This document shows, one piece after another, positions 40,236 to 50,148 of a DNA stretch of 64,000 nucleotides. The DNA is taken from contig CAKUKM010000004.1 of assembly GCA_934663595.1 (NCBI GenBank), positions 62,001 to 126,000 of the forward strand, given 5' to 3'. The position numbers and the translations under genes are program-made. Source of the DNA: an uncultured Clostridia bacterium. GTDB taxonomy: Bacteria > Bacillota > Clostridia > Christensenellales > Aristaeellaceae. The number at the start of each line of letters is the position of its first letter. Position 1 is the first letter of the stretch. The notes beneath the pieces were generated by a model. The model was given only the letters and a program-made list of their open reading frames with translations, made no database searches and was not told the origin of the DNA.

Positions 40236-43200
40236 GACTGAAGAAACTCATCATTCATGGATTCAAGTCGTTCGCCGACCGCGTGGAGATTTCGTTTGAA
40301 CAGGGAATCACCGGCGTGGTCGGCCCGAACGGCTGCGGGAAATCCAACATCGCAGACGCGGTGCGCTGGGTGCTCGGCGAACAGAGCGCGAAGACGCTTC
40401 GAGGCTCGAAGATGGAGGACGTCATCTTCAACGGCACCGAGAAGCGCAGGCGGCTCGCGTTCTGCGAGGTCACGCTGGTGTTTGACAACGAGGATAAATC
40501 CCTGCCCATCGAATATGCCGAGGTGGCGGTTACGCGCCGGGTGTATCGCAGCGGCGAGGGCGAATACAAGCTGAACGGCACGCCCTGCCGCCTGCGCGAT
40601 ATCATCGATCTGTTTCGCGATACCGGCATCGGCAAGGACGGCTATTCGCTGATCGGACAGGGCCGAATCGACGAGATTCTCTCCGCCAAGAGCGAGGATC
40701 GCCGCCAGGTCTTTGAGGAAGCGGCCGGCATCGTGAAATACAAGGCACGCAAGCTGGAGGCCCAGCGCCGAATGGATCATACGCGCGAGAATCTGACGCG
40801 CGTAGAGGACATTCTGTCCGAACTCACGGAGCGCATCGAGCCGCTGAAGGCCCAGAGCGAGGCGGCGCGGGAATACCTCGCGCTGCGCGACGAATTGAAA
40901 ATTCTCGATCTGAACGTGTTCCTTTTGCGCACGGAGAAATACGAATCGCGCCGGAAGGAGCTGACCGAGAGCGTCGCGGCGCTGGGCGAATCGATTCTTC
41001 AGGCAAACGCGCAGCTGGAAAAGACCGGCGGCGAGCGCGATCAGGCGCAGGAAACGCTGGATCGCCTCGAGCGCGAAACGGCGGAAAAGCGCGAGCGCGT
41101 GCAGGAGCTGATTCGCGAGGTCGAGGCCGGCGAGGGCGTCGTGCAGGTGCTCAAGGAGCGCATTTCCTCCGGCAATCGCGAGCGGGAGCGCCTGAACGCC
41201 GAAAGGAGCGCCGCCGGCGAGGGCAGCCAGGGCGTTCGCAGGCGCATTCAGGATTTGAGCGCATGGATCGATCAGGAAACGGCCGATCTTGCGCGCGACG
41301 AGAGCGATCAGCAGGCGCTGGAGGCGCAGGTTGCGGAGCAGGAAAGGGCGCTTTCCGCGATGGAGAGCGAGGCTGAGGAAAAAAAGCAGCAGATCATTCA
41401 ATCGATGAATCGGCTGGGCGACGTGCGTTCGCAGCGCGCGCGCCTGAGCGCGATGAAGACCGCGCTTTCCGACCAGCTTTCCAATATGGACGCGCAGCGC
41501 GCGAGCGAGCAGGCGGGCGTGGATTCGCTGGAGACGCAGGTGGCGGAGGCGCGGAGCGAGCTGGAATCGGAGCGCGAGCAGGCGCGCGCGCTTTCGGAGC
41601 AGGCCGAGAAGACCGCGCAGGAGGTCAGAAGCCTCACCGAGGAAAACACGCGCCTGAACAACGAAATCGCGGAAATGAACGTGCAGCTCAAGCAGCGCGA
41701 TTCGCGGCTGAAGCTGCTGCGCGAAATGCAGCGCGATTACGAGGGCTATAACAATTCCGTCAAGCAGGTGCTTCTGCAGGCGCGGAAAATGCCGAATAGC
41801 GGCGTGCACGGCGTGGTGGCCGATCTGATTCACGTGCCCGAGCGCCTCGAGCGCGCGATGGACATGGTGCTGGGCGGCGCGCTGCAGAACATCGTGGTCG
41901 AGCGCGACGAGGACGCGAAGCGCATGATCGAATTCCTGCGCAAAAACCGGTTCGGCCGGGCGACGTTTTTGCCGGTCGGTTCGGTGCGCGGGCGCACGCT
42001 GAACGCGCAGGAGCGGCAGCTGCTGAGCATGCCGGGCTGCGTGGGCCTCGCGTCGGAGCTGGTTCGGTTTGATCCGAAATACCAGGGCGTGGTGGACAAT
42101 CTGCTCGGGCGAACGGTGGTTGCGGAGAATCTGGACGCGGGCATTGCGATTCAGCGCGCCGGGCGGTATCAGTTCCGGCTGGTGACGGTCGAGGGCGACG
42201 TCATGCATTCCGGCGGCTCGATGACCGGCGGCAGCGTGCAGTCGCGCGCGACGAGTCTGCTTTCCCGCACGCGCGAGATCGAGGAAACGGAAAAGGCGAT
42301 CGCGCGGCTCGCGGAGGAACTGGAAACCAGGAAAAAGACCTACGAATCGCAGGAGGCGCGCCGCACGGAGCTCAAGCGCGGCCGCGGCGAGCTGTACGAC
42401 GCGGTGCACCGGCAGGAGATCGAAACCGCGCGCGCGGAGGCGCATTTGAAGGCGATTCTGGACGAGCAGGAATCCAATGAGAAGCGCGTGGCGCGCGCCG
42501 AACAGGAAAAGGCGCGCCTGACCGAGCAGCTGAACGAGGTTTCCGAGCGCCTGACCGGGCTGGACGATCGCCAGCAGGATGCGGAAAGGGCCGCCGACAC
42601 CCGCCAGCAGGAGGTGCGCGCGCTGCAGGAGGAAATTTACCGGCGCAGGCGCGATACCGAGGCGCTGCGCGAGAAGAAGGACGACGCCCGCGTGGCGCTC
42701 GCGTCCCGCAGGCGCGTGCTGGAATCGCGCGTGAGCGAGCGCGACCGGCTGAATGCGGACGTGGAAAACGCGGAGCGGATTCTGGTCGAGAGCGCGGCGG
42801 CGCTGGAGACGTGCGAGGCGGAGCTGAAGAGCAATCAGGCCGAGCTGGAGAAGGAGGCCGCGGCGCTGAAGACGAACCGCGCGGCGCTCGATTCGGCCAG
42901 AGGCGCGTTTAACGAATCGGATTCCGCGCGCACGGGCGTGCAGAAGCGGTTCAAGGAATTGTCCGAGACGATCGATTCCATTCGCGCGCAGCTGGACGAT
43001 TTTTCCGACCGGCACCACCGAAGCGAATTGCAATTGGCGCGCGTCGAGGCCGAATACAAGCAGATTCAGGACAGAATCTGGGAGGATTACGAGCTGACGT
43101 ACGCGGGCGCGGAATCGTTCCGGCAGGAGAACTTCAAGCTGTCCGAATCCGAAAAGCGCATTCAGGCGATTCGCCAGCGCATTCGCGCGATGGGAACGGT

Positions 43201-43792
43201 CAACGTCGCCGCGGTGGACGAATACCGAACCACCTGCGCGCGCGTGGACGAAATGACGGCGCAGCGCGACGATCTGGTCAAGGCGGCGGACGATCTGCAG
43301 AAGATCGTCGAGGAACTGGAGACGAAGATGGAAACGCAGTTCCGCGAGCAGTTCGCGCTGATGAATGCGAATTTCCAGAAGACGTTCGTCAAGCTCTTCG
43401 GCGGCGGCAAGGCCGAGCTGCGGCTGGACGATCCGAAGGACGCGCTCGGCTGCGGCATCGAAATCGTGGCCCAGCCGCCGGGAAAGAAGCTGCAGATGCT
43501 GTCGCTTTTGTCGGGCGGCGAGCGGGCGCTTACGGCGATTGCGATCCTGTTTGCGATTCTCGATCTGAAGCCCACGCCGTTCTGCATTCTCGACGAAATC
43601 GAGGCGGCGCTGGACGATGCGAACATCGATACCTATGCCGATTACCTGAAGGCGTATTCCGAGAATACGCAGTTCATCGTCATCACCCACAGAAAGGGCA
43701 CGATGGAGCGCTGCGACGCGCTGTACGGCGTGGTCATGGAGGAAAAGGGCATTTCGAAGACCGTTTCGGTCGTGCTGAACGAAGCGGTCTGA
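40232..43792 (+). CDS. smc: Chromosome condensation protein SMC
   Basis: A 1,186-residue SMC ATPase for chromosome organisation. Walker A GPNGCGKS is at residues 31-38. Long coiled coils (about 165-520 and 665-1,020, rich in Glu/Arg/Gln heptads) flank a hinge (about 523-663). The C-terminal head has LLSGGERALTAIA (about 1,092) and Walker B CILDEIEAALDD (about 1,118). It starts with TTG at 40232, overlapping the rnc stop. ScpA and ScpB are not in the window. Complete length and intact motifs indicate a working protein. Confidence 0.97.
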   Translation: MRLKKLIIHGFKSFADRVEISFEQGITGVVGPNGCGKSNIADAVRWVLGEQSAKTLRGSKMEDVIFNGTEKRRRLAFCEVTLVFDNEDKSLPIEYAEVAVTRRVYRSGEGEYKLNGTPCRLRDIIDLFRDTGIGKDGYSLIGQGRIDEILSAKSEDRRQVFEEAAGIVKYKARKLEAQRRMDHTRENLTRVEDILSELTERIEPLKAQSEAAREYLALRDELKILDLNVFLLRTEKYESRRKELTESVAALGESILQANAQLEKTGGERDQAQETLDRLERETAEKRERVQELIREVEAGEGVVQVLKERISSGNRERERLNAERSAAGEGSQGVRRRIQDLSAWIDQETADLARDESDQQALEAQVAEQERALSAMESEAEEKKQQIIQSMNRLGDVRSQRARLSAMKTALSDQLSNMDAQRASEQAGVDSLETQVAEARSELESEREQARALSEQAEKTAQEVRSLTEENTRLNNEIAEMNVQLKQRDSRLKLLREMQRDYEGYNNSVKQVLLQARKMPNSGVHGVVADLIHVPERLERAMDMVLGGALQNIVVERDEDAKRMIEFLRKNRFGRATFLPVGSVRGRTLNAQERQLLSMPGCVGLASELVRFDPKYQGVVDNLLGRTVVAENLDAGIAIQRAGRYQFRLVTVEGDVMHSGGSMTGGSVQSRATSLLSRTREIEETEKAIARLAEELETRKKTYESQEARRTELKRGRGELYDAVHRQEIETARAEAHLKAILDEQESNEKRVARAEQEKARLTEQLNEVSERLTGLDDRQQDAERAADTRQQEVRALQEEIYRRRRDTEALREKKDDARVALASRRRVLESRVSERDRLNADVENAERILVESAAALETCEAELKSNQAELEKEAAALKTNRAALDSARGAFNESDSARTGVQKRFKELSETIDSIRAQLDDFSDRHHRSELQLARVEAEYKQIQDRIWEDYELTYAGAESFRQENFKLSESEKRIQAIRQRIRAMGTVNVAAVDEYRTTCARVDEMTAQRDDLVKAADDLQKIVEELETKMETQFREQFALMNANFQKTFVKLFGGGKAELRLDDPKDALGCGIEIVAQPPGKKLQMLSLLSGGERALTAIAILFAILDLKPTPFCILDEIEAALDDANIDTYADYLKAYSENTQFIVITHRKGTMERCDALYGVVMEEKGISKTVSVVLNEAV

Positions 43793-43824
43793 CCGGCGAT
43801 AGAATTGAACAAGGAGGACTCCGA

Positions 43825-44724
43825 ATGGGTTTGTTTGATAAAATTCGAAGCGGCATGAAGCGCACGCGCGAGGTCTTTTCCGGGCGCATGGACGAGCTGG
43901 TGGAGAATTACAAGGAGCTGGACGACGAGTTTTACGAGGACCTGAGCGATATTCTGATCATGGCGGACGTCGGCATGGAGACGACCGAGCTGGCGGTCAA
44001 TCGCCTGAAGGAAAAGTGCAAGGCGGAAAAAATCGGCGATCCGGCCAAGGCGCGCGAGGCGCTGAAGGACATCCTCGTGGATATCCTGAAGGCCGATCCG
44101 ATGCGCCTGAGCAGCCCGATGGTGCTGATTATCATCGGCGTCAACGGCGTGGGCAAAACCACGTCGATCGGCAAGCTTTCCTCGCGCCTGAAGGCCATGG
44201 GTCGCCGCGTGGTGATCTGCGCGGGCGATACGTTCAGAGCCGCCGCCGCCGATCAGCTGACCGTGTGGGCGGAGCGCGCGGACGTGCCGATCGTGAAGCG
44301 CACCGAGGGCGCGGATCCCGCCGCGGTCGTGTTCGACGGCGTTCAGGCCGCCAAGGCGCGCCATGCGGACGTGCTGATTGTGGATACCGCCGGGCGTTTG
44401 CACAATAAGGCGCACCTGATGGAAGAGCTGAAGAAGATTTCCCGCGTGGTCGAGCGCGAGTATCCCGAGGCCGCGCTGAGCGCGCTGCTCGTGATCGACG
44501 CGACGACCGGCCAGAACGGCCTTGCGCAGGCAAAGGTGTTCAGCGAGGTTGCCAATCTCGACGGCATCATCCTGACCAAGCTCGACGGCACCGCGAAGGG
44601 CGGCATCGCCATTGCCATTCGCAACGAGCTGAATCTGCCCGTGCGCTATATCGGCCTGGGCGAAAAGCTCGACGACATGCAGCCGTTCGACGCGCGCGAA
44701 TTCGTGGACGCGATCTTCGGCTGA
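43825..44724 (+). CDS. ftsY: Signal recognition particle receptor FtsY
   Basis: A 299-residue FtsY, the membrane-associated GTPase that receives ribosome-SRP complexes. It lacks the long acidic A domain, as is usual in Firmicutes. The N domain (about 1-95) is followed by the GTPase G1 motif IGVNGVGKTTSIGKL (about 106-119), DTFRAAAADQL, DTAGRLHNK, and TKLDGTAKGG near the C-terminus, where the family carries its G4 and closing-loop motifs. AAGGAGG precedes the ATG. The operon ends here. The common next genes ylxM and ffh are not present. Confidence 0.97.
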   Translation: MGLFDKIRSGMKRTREVFSGRMDELVENYKELDDEFYEDLSDILIMADVGMETTELAVNRLKEKCKAEKIGDPAKAREALKDILVDILKADPMRLSSPMVLIIIGVNGVGKTTSIGKLSSRLKAMGRRVVICAGDTFRAAAADQLTVWAERADVPIVKRTEGADPAAVVFDGVQAAKARHADVLIVDTAGRLHNKAHLMEELKKISRVVEREYPEAALSALLVIDATTGQNGLAQAKVFSEVANLDGIILTKLDGTAKGGIAIAIRNELNLPVRYIGLGEKLDDMQPFDAREFVDAIFG

Positions 44725-44760
44725 CGCAATCGATAAAATTGAATCCATATGCCCATCTGC

Positions 44761-44800
44761 GCCGCGCAGTTCCTATTCGGAGCTGCGCGGCGTTATTTAA
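44761..44800 (+). terminator. Terminator after ftsY
   Basis: A perfect 9-bp stem (GCCGCGCAG / CTGCGCGGC) with a 13-base loop, followed by GTTATTT, 36 bases after the stop. Confidence 0.75.
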
Positions 44801-45130
44801 CAATCAAATCGCGTAATCGATTTCACAGCGCCGAAAGCGCGTGCTAACTCTTAACATAAAGCGTTGAAGAAGTCTCTAACTAGAACAAAAGTTTACCGTA
44901 GTGCAACAAATACTCATTCAATAGAGAAAATTCGAATCAAACATTAAGATTTGGAAAGAATCAATCGGTGGAATTTAATCGATATATCAATATCAATATA
45001 ACATAAATGCCCTTCCATTCCCTATGGATCTTGATAAAATATAGACAAGGTGAGGAAGAGCCTTGCATAAAACGCAATAGAGTAATTAGAGATATTTAAC
45101 TAAACGAACAGGAAGACGGAGGGAGAACAC
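44801..45130 (+). promoter_or_regulatory. AT-rich upstream region of the fumarase/Hdr operon
   Basis: About 330 bases without a gene and far lower in GC than everything around it. It holds several promoter-like hexamers (for example TAAAAT at 45035-45040 with TTCCAT 16 bases upstream) and ATATCA repeats around 44990. No riboswitch or RNA gene is recognised. It probably contains the promoter and regulator sites of the eleven-gene operon that follows. GGAGGGAG before the ATG at 45131 is a strong ribosome binding site. Confidence 0.5.
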
Positions 45131-46501
45131 ATGGAGTATCGCATTGAAAGGGATTCGATGGGCGAAATGCAGGTTCCGGCGGACCGCTATTGGGGCGCGC
45201 AGACGCAGCGGAGCAAGCAGAACTTTGTAATCGGCGGCGAGGTCATGCCGCGCGAAATCACGCATGCGTTCGGCATTCTGAAAAAGGCGGCGGCGATTGC
45301 GAACCACGCGATCAAGCCCGAAAAGATGACGGACGAGAAGCTCGCGGCAATTTCCGAGGCGTGCGACGAGGTTATCGCGGGCAAGCTGAACGATCATTTC
45401 CCGCTGGTGGTATGGCAGACGGGCAGCGGCACGCAGTCGAACATGAACGCGAACGAGGTTATCGCCAATCGCGGCAACGAAATCGCGGGCAAGAAGCTTC
45501 TGCACCCGAACGACGACGTGAACATGTCCCAGTCCTCCAACGATACATTCCCGACGGCGATGCACATCGCGGCGGTGATGGGCATCGAGGACGCGCTGAT
45601 GCCGGAAATGGAGCGCCTGATTGAGACGTTCAAGCGCCTGGAAAAGGAAAACGACGACTGCGTAAAGTCCGGCCGCACGCATCTGCAGGACGCGACGCCG
45701 ATCAAATTCTCGCAGGAAATCTCCGGCTGGCGCAATATGATTGAAAAGACGCTGGAAATGCTGAAGCTGGCGATGCCGGGCCTTAAGCAGCTGGCGCTGG
45801 GCGGCACGGCGGTCGGCACCGGCCTGAACTGCCCGAAGGGCTTCGACGTGGCCGTCGCGAAGGCGATTTCCGAGGAGACGGGCAAGGAATTCGTGACCGC
45901 GGAGAACAAGTTCCACGCGCTGACCTCGAAGGACGATCTGGTATTTGCTCACGGCGCGCTGAAGGCGCTGGCGGCGAACCTGATGAAGATCGCCAACGAC
46001 GTTCGCTGGCTCGCGTCCGGCCCGCGCTGCGGCCTGGGCGAGATTCACATTCCGGAAAACGAGCCGGGCTCGTCGATCATGCCGGGCAAGGTCAATCCCA
46101 CGCAGTGCGAATCGATGACGATGGTGGCCGTTCAGGTCATGGCGAACGACGTTGCGGTCGGCATGGCGGCCTCGCAGGGCAATTTTGAATTGAACGTGTT
46201 CATGCCCGTGTGCATTTACAACTTCCTGCAGTCCGTGCGGCTGCTGGCGGACGGCATTCGGTCGTTCAACGATCATTGCGTGTCCGGAATCACCGCCAAT
46301 CGCGAAAAGATGAGCCACAACCTGCACAATTCGCTGATGCTGGTCACGGCGCTGAATCCGTATATCGGCTATGACAACGCCGCCAAGACCGCGAAGCTCG
46401 CGCACAAGGAGAATATCTCGCTGAAGGAAGCGTGCGTGCGGCTCGGCTTCCTGACGCCGGAGCGGTTCGACGAGGTGTTCCATCCGGAACAGATGGTCTG
46501 A
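45131..46501 (+). CDS. fumC: Class II fumarate hydratase
   Basis: A 456-residue class II (iron-free) fumarase, interconverting malate and fumarate in the cytoplasm. Evidence: TGSGTQSNMNANEVIANR, the substrate loop VNMSQSSNDTFPTAMHIA, SGRTHLQDATPI and the superfamily signature GSSIMPGKVNP (about 314-324). Length is typical. It is the first gene of the operon with Hdr/Flx and fumarate-reductase-like genes, so in this context it should run toward fumarate, supplying the terminal electron acceptor. Confidence 0.97.
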   Translation: MEYRIERDSMGEMQVPADRYWGAQTQRSKQNFVIGGEVMPREITHAFGILKKAAAIANHAIKPEKMTDEKLAAISEACDEVIAGKLNDHFPLVVWQTGSGTQSNMNANEVIANRGNEIAGKKLLHPNDDVNMSQSSNDTFPTAMHIAAVMGIEDALMPEMERLIETFKRLEKENDDCVKSGRTHLQDATPIKFSQEISGWRNMIEKTLEMLKLAMPGLKQLALGGTAVGTGLNCPKGFDVAVAKAISEETGKEFVTAENKFHALTSKDDLVFAHGALKALAANLMKIANDVRWLASGPRCGLGEIHIPENEPGSSIMPGKVNPTQCESMTMVAVQVMANDVAVGMAASQGNFELNVFMPVCIYNFLQSVRLLADGIRSFNDHCVSGITANREKMSHNLHNSLMLVTALNPYIGYDNAAKTAKLAHKENISLKEACVRLGFLTPERFDEVFHPEQMV

Positions 46502-46527
46502 TTCTAAATAAGGCGAGGTTTTCGTTT

Positions 46528-47313
46528 ATGAAATTCAGCTATTATCCCGGCTGTACGCTCAAGACCAAGGCCAAGGAGCTGGACGCTTATGGCCGTCGCG
46601 CCGCGCAGGCGCTGGGCGTGGAGCTTGAAGAGATCGAAAACTGGCAGTGCTGCGGCGCGGTGTATCCTCAGGCCGAGGACGAAATCGCGACGAAGCTGTC
46701 CGCCGTGCGCGCGCTGGTGGACGCAAGGGATCACGATCAGGAGCTTCTGACGCTGTGCTCCGCGTGCCACCATGTGATCAAGCGCGTGAACGGCGATATG
46801 CGCGATAACGAATATATCCGCACGCGCGCGAACAACTATCTCGCGCTTGAAAAGCCGTATCAGGGCGAAACGAATGTGATTCATTATCTGGAAATGCTGC
46901 GCGACCGCGTGGGCTTCGACAACCTCAAGGCGAAGGTCGTAAACCCGCTCAAGGGCAGAAAGATCGCCGCGTATTACGGCTGCCTGCTGCTCCGGCCCAG
47001 CAAGGTCATGGCGTTTGACGATCCGGAGAATCCGTCGATCATCGAGGACTTCATCAGCGCGATCGGCGCGACTCCGGTGAAGTATTCCATGCGCAACGAA
47101 TGCTGCGGCGGCTATATCGCGCTGGAGAAGAAGGAAAGCGCGCAGAGGCGCGTGGACGCGATTCTCGCCTCCGCCCAGGACGCCGGCGCGGAAATGGTGA
47201 TTACCGCATGCCCGCTGTGCATGTACAATCTGGACGCGAACGCGACGAAGCACGCGCTGCCGGTGAAGTATTTTACCGAGCTGCTGGCCGAGGCGCTGGG
47301 CGTGAAGGAATAA
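46528..47313 (+). CDS. hdrB: Heterodisulfide reductase subunit B-like protein (HdrB)
   Basis: A 261-residue HdrB-like protein with two CCG domains, which in methanogens bind two non-cubane [4Fe-4S] clusters that cleave disulfides. Copy 1: C9, C41-C42-G, then C77 and C80 (LCSACHH). Copy 2: YYGCLLL, NECCGGYIA and ACPLCMYN. All cysteines of both motifs are present. It lacks a fused HdrC part. In this operon the usual substrate (CoM-S-S-CoB) is not expected, so it probably acts on another disulfide or passes electrons to the fumarate-reductase-like subunits. ATG at 46528 follows AGGCGAGG. Confidence 0.92.
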   Translation: MKFSYYPGCTLKTKAKELDAYGRRAAQALGVELEEIENWQCCGAVYPQAEDEIATKLSAVRALVDARDHDQELLTLCSACHHVIKRVNGDMRDNEYIRTRANNYLALEKPYQGETNVIHYLEMLRDRVGFDNLKAKVVNPLKGRKIAAYYGCLLLRPSKVMAFDDPENPSIIEDFISAIGATPVKYSMRNECCGGYIALEKKESAQRRVDAILASAQDAGAEMVITACPLCMYNLDANATKHALPVKYFTELLAEALGVKE

Positions 47314-47325
47314 GGAGGGGAAAGC

Positions 47326-47712
47326 ATGTCGGATAAATTTCTGCAGGAAGAGATTCTTCGGATCAGCGGCGTGAATCCCCGCAAATGCATGCAGTGCGGC
47401 AAATGCTCCGGCACCTGCCCGAACTACGACGAGATGGAATATCATCCAAATCAGTTCGTCGCGATGGTGCGCAAGGGCGAGATCGACAAGCTGATGCAAT
47501 CCAAATCGATCTACATGTGCCTTTCGTGCTTTGCGTGCGTGGAGAGATGCCCGCGCAACGTCGAGCCGGCGAAGCTGATCGAGGCGGTGCGCCTCGCGGT
47601 GGTGCGCCAGCAGAACGGCAATCACATGTCGCCGGACGACATTCCCGGCAAGCTCGATGAAAAGCTTCCGCAGCAGGCGATCGTGAGCGCGATGCGCAAG
47701 TACAGAAAGTAG
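47326..47712 (+). CDS. hdrC: Heterodisulfide reductase subunit C-like protein (HdrC)
   Basis: A 128-residue protein with two [4Fe-4S] ferredoxin-type motifs: CMQCGKCSGTCP (Cys21, 24, 27, 31) and CLSCFACVERCP (Cys65, 68, 71, 75). Length and layout are those of HdrC, which relays electrons from HdrA to HdrB. It lies 12 bases after hdrB with AAGGAGGGG upstream and before hdrA, so the three subunits form the usual complex. Confidence 0.94.
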   Translation: MSDKFLQEEILRISGVNPRKCMQCGKCSGTCPNYDEMEYHPNQFVAMVRKGEIDKLMQSKSIYMCLSCFACVERCPRNVEPAKLIEAVRLAVVRQQNGNHMSPDDIPGKLDEKLPQQAIVSAMRKYRK

Positions 47713-47722
47713 GGATAAGACA

Positions 47723-49714
47723 ATGCAGAGAATAGGCGTATTTGTATGCTGGTGCGGAAGCAATATCGCTGCGACGGTGGACGTAAAACAGGTCGCCGAG
47801 GCGGTGAAGGCCGAGCCGGGCGTTGTCTTCAGCACCGATTATCAGTATATGTGCTCGGAAAACGGACAGGCGTTGATTCGAAACGCCATCCATGAGCACG
47901 GCCTGACCGGCGTGGTCATCTGCTCGTGCTCGCCGAGAATGCACGAGGCGACGTTCCGCAAAACCGCGACGCTGGCCGGCATTAACCCGTATATGGTCGA
48001 GATCGCGAACATCCGCGAGCAGTGCTCGTGGATTCACAAGGACATGCCCGAGGGCACCGAGAAGGCGATCATCCTGGCGCGCGCGGCGATTGCAAAGGTC
48101 AATCTGAACGCGCCGCTGACCGCGGGAACGAGCCCGGTTACGAAGCGCGCGCTGGTCATCGGCGGCGGCATCGCGGGCATTCAGACCGCGCTGGACGTTG
48201 CGGACGCGGGCTTCGAGGTTGATATCGTCGAAAAGGAACCCACGATCGGCGGCCGCATGGCGCAGTTGGACAAGACGTTCCCGACGCTGGACTGCGCGGC
48301 GTGCATTTTAACGCCGAAGATGGTCGAGGCGGCGCAGAGCGAGAAAATCAACATCATCTCCTATGCGGAGCTGGAAAAGGTCGCCGGCTATGTGGGCAAT
48401 TTCACGGCCACGATCCGCAAAAAGGCGCGCTATATCGATGAAACGAAGTGCACCGGCTGCGGCGTGTGCACGGAGAAATGCCCGTCGCGCAAGGGCCTGA
48501 ACGCGTTCAACATGGGCCTGAATACGCGCGGCGCGGTGTATATTCCGTTTGCGCAGGCGATTCCGAACGTCGCCGTGATCGATTCGGCGAACTGCATTCA
48601 CTTCCGCACCGGCAAATGCGGCCTGTGCGAAAAGAACTGCTCCGCCGGCGCGATCAAATTCGATCAGCAGGACGAATACCTCGAGCGGCAGTACGGCGCG
48701 ATCATCGTCGCCACCGGCTTTAAGCCGATCGACGCGCGCGCGTTCGACGAATTTGCATATACCCAGTCCAAGGACGTGGTGACGAGCCTGGAATTCGAGC
48801 GCATCATGAACGCCGCGGGCCCGACGAAGGGCCAGCTCGTGCGCCCGTCGGACGGCAAGCATCCGCATGAAATCGTGTTCATTCAGTGCGTCGGCTCCCG
48901 CTGCTCGCAGGACGCGACGAAGGGCAAACCGTATTGCTCGAAGATCTGCTGTATGTATACCGCGAAGCACGCGATGCTTGTGCGCGAAAAGTATCCGGAC
49001 GTGAAGGTGCACGTGTTCTACATCGACGAACGCACGCCGGGCAAGGGCTTTGACGAGTTCTATCGCCGCGCGGTCGAGCAGTACGACGTGGACTATATCA
49101 AGGGCATGGTCGGCAAGGTGAGCGTCGAGGGCGATCATCTGAACGTGCAGGGCAGCGATCTGCTTTTGAACGAGCAGGTGCATATCAAGGCCGATATGGT
49201 CGTTCTCGCGACCGCGATCGAGCCGGATCCCACCGCGCGCGCACTCGGCACGATGCTGACGGCGAGCATGGATACCAACGATTTCTTCACCGAGGCGCAT
49301 CCGAAGCTCCGCCCGGTCGAAAGCCCGACGGCGGGCGTGTTCCTCTCCGGCGTGTGCCAGGGCCCGAAGGACATTCCGGAAACGGTGGCGCAGGCGGGCG
49401 CGGCGGCGGCGAAGGTGATCGGACTGCTCTCCAAGAACAGCCTGACCTGCAATCCCTGCGTGGCGCATTCGAACGAGCTGCTCTGCAACGGCTGCTCCCA
49501 GTGCGAGCGCGTCTGCCCGTACGGCGCGATCAGCTATGTCGAAAAGGAAGTGCGCGGGCCCGAATTCAGGGGCGTCAAGCGCGTGGCGGTCGTCAACGAG
49601 GCGGTCTGCCAGGGCTGCGGCGCGTGCACGGTCGCCTGTCCGTCCACGGCGATGGATTTGAAGGGCTTCAGCAATAACCAGATCATGGCGGAGGTGGATG
49701 CGATATGTCGATGA
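47723..49714 (+). CDS. hdrA: Heterodisulfide reductase subunit A-like protein (HdrA)
   Basis: A 663-residue HdrA, the FAD subunit where electron bifurcation takes place. The FAD-binding motif is VIGGGIAGIQTALD (about 147-160). DCAACILTPKM carries the Cys residues of the HdrA-specific cluster (Sec in some archaea, Cys here). Ferredoxin-type motifs follow: CTGCGVCTEKCPS (about 243), CIHFRTGKCGLCEKNC, and, near the C-terminus, CNGCSQCERVCP and CQGCGACTVACP. It therefore has the extra clusters needed to reduce ferredoxin. It overlaps the following MvhD-like gene by 10 bases. Confidence 0.95.
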   Translation: MQRIGVFVCWCGSNIAATVDVKQVAEAVKAEPGVVFSTDYQYMCSENGQALIRNAIHEHGLTGVVICSCSPRMHEATFRKTATLAGINPYMVEIANIREQCSWIHKDMPEGTEKAIILARAAIAKVNLNAPLTAGTSPVTKRALVIGGGIAGIQTALDVADAGFEVDIVEKEPTIGGRMAQLDKTFPTLDCAACILTPKMVEAAQSEKINIISYAELEKVAGYVGNFTATIRKKARYIDETKCTGCGVCTEKCPSRKGLNAFNMGLNTRGAVYIPFAQAIPNVAVIDSANCIHFRTGKCGLCEKNCSAGAIKFDQQDEYLERQYGAIIVATGFKPIDARAFDEFAYTQSKDVVTSLEFERIMNAAGPTKGQLVRPSDGKHPHEIVFIQCVGSRCSQDATKGKPYCSKICCMYTAKHAMLVREKYPDVKVHVFYIDERTPGKGFDEFYRRAVEQYDVDYIKGMVGKVSVEGDHLNVQGSDLLLNEQVHIKADMVVLATAIEPDPTARALGTMLTASMDTNDFFTEAHPKLRPVESPTAGVFLSGVCQGPKDIPETVAQAGAAAAKVIGLLSKNSLTCNPCVAHSNELLCNGCSQCERVCPYGAISYVEKEVRGPEFRGVKRVAVVNEAVCQGCGACTVACPSTAMDLKGFSNNQIMAEVDAICR

Positions 49715-50148
49715 CCGAGAATAAGGAATGGACGCCGACCATCGTCGCGTTCTGCTGCAACTGGTGCAGCTATGCGGGCGCGGATCTCGCCGGCTCCGGG
49801 CGAATGGCCTATCCGGCGAACGTCAAGATCATTCGCATTCCGTGCTCCTGCCGATTGAATCCCCTGTTTGTGCTGCGCGCGTTTCAGCGCGGCGCGGACG
49901 GCGTGATCCTCTGCGGCTGCCATCCGGGCGACTGCCATTATTCCACCGGCAATTACTATGCGCGCCGCCGCATGACGATGCTGTTCAGCATGCTGGATTA
50001 TCTGGGCATCGAGCGCGGCCGCACGCGCGTGGAATGGGTCTCCGCCGCCGAGGGCGCGAAGTTCTCCGCAACGATGAACGATTTCGTTCGCACCATCACT
50101 GAGCTTGGTGAGAACAGGAAGCTGAGGGATCTGAGATGCAAGAAATGA
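49705..50148 (+). CDS. MvhD/FlxD-type [2Fe-2S] electron-transfer subunit
   Basis: A 147-residue MvhD-family protein, which carries a [2Fe-2S] cluster and links HdrA to its electron-donating partner. The conserved FCCNWCSYAGADLAG, RIPCSCRLNP and CGCHPGDCHY segments are present. In methanogens the donor is the Mvh hydrogenase. Here it is followed by FlxC/FlxB/FlxA-like genes and no hydrogenase, so it corresponds to FlxD (NADH-linked). ATG at 49705 overlaps hdrA, and the end overlaps the next gene by 13 bases. Confidence 0.92.
   Translation: MSMTENKEWTPTIVAFCCNWCSYAGADLAGSGRMAYPANVKIIRIPCSCRLNPLFVLRAFQRGADGVILCGCHPGDCHYSTGNYYARRRMTMLFSMLDYLGIERGRTRVEWVSAAEGAKFSATMNDFVRTITELGENRKLRDLRCKK

Noticed and set aside
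40178..43690. A 1,170-codon reverse-strand open frame
   Set aside because: Exact antisense of smc, with no ribosome binding site or known domain and a low-complexity Arg/Leu/His composition.
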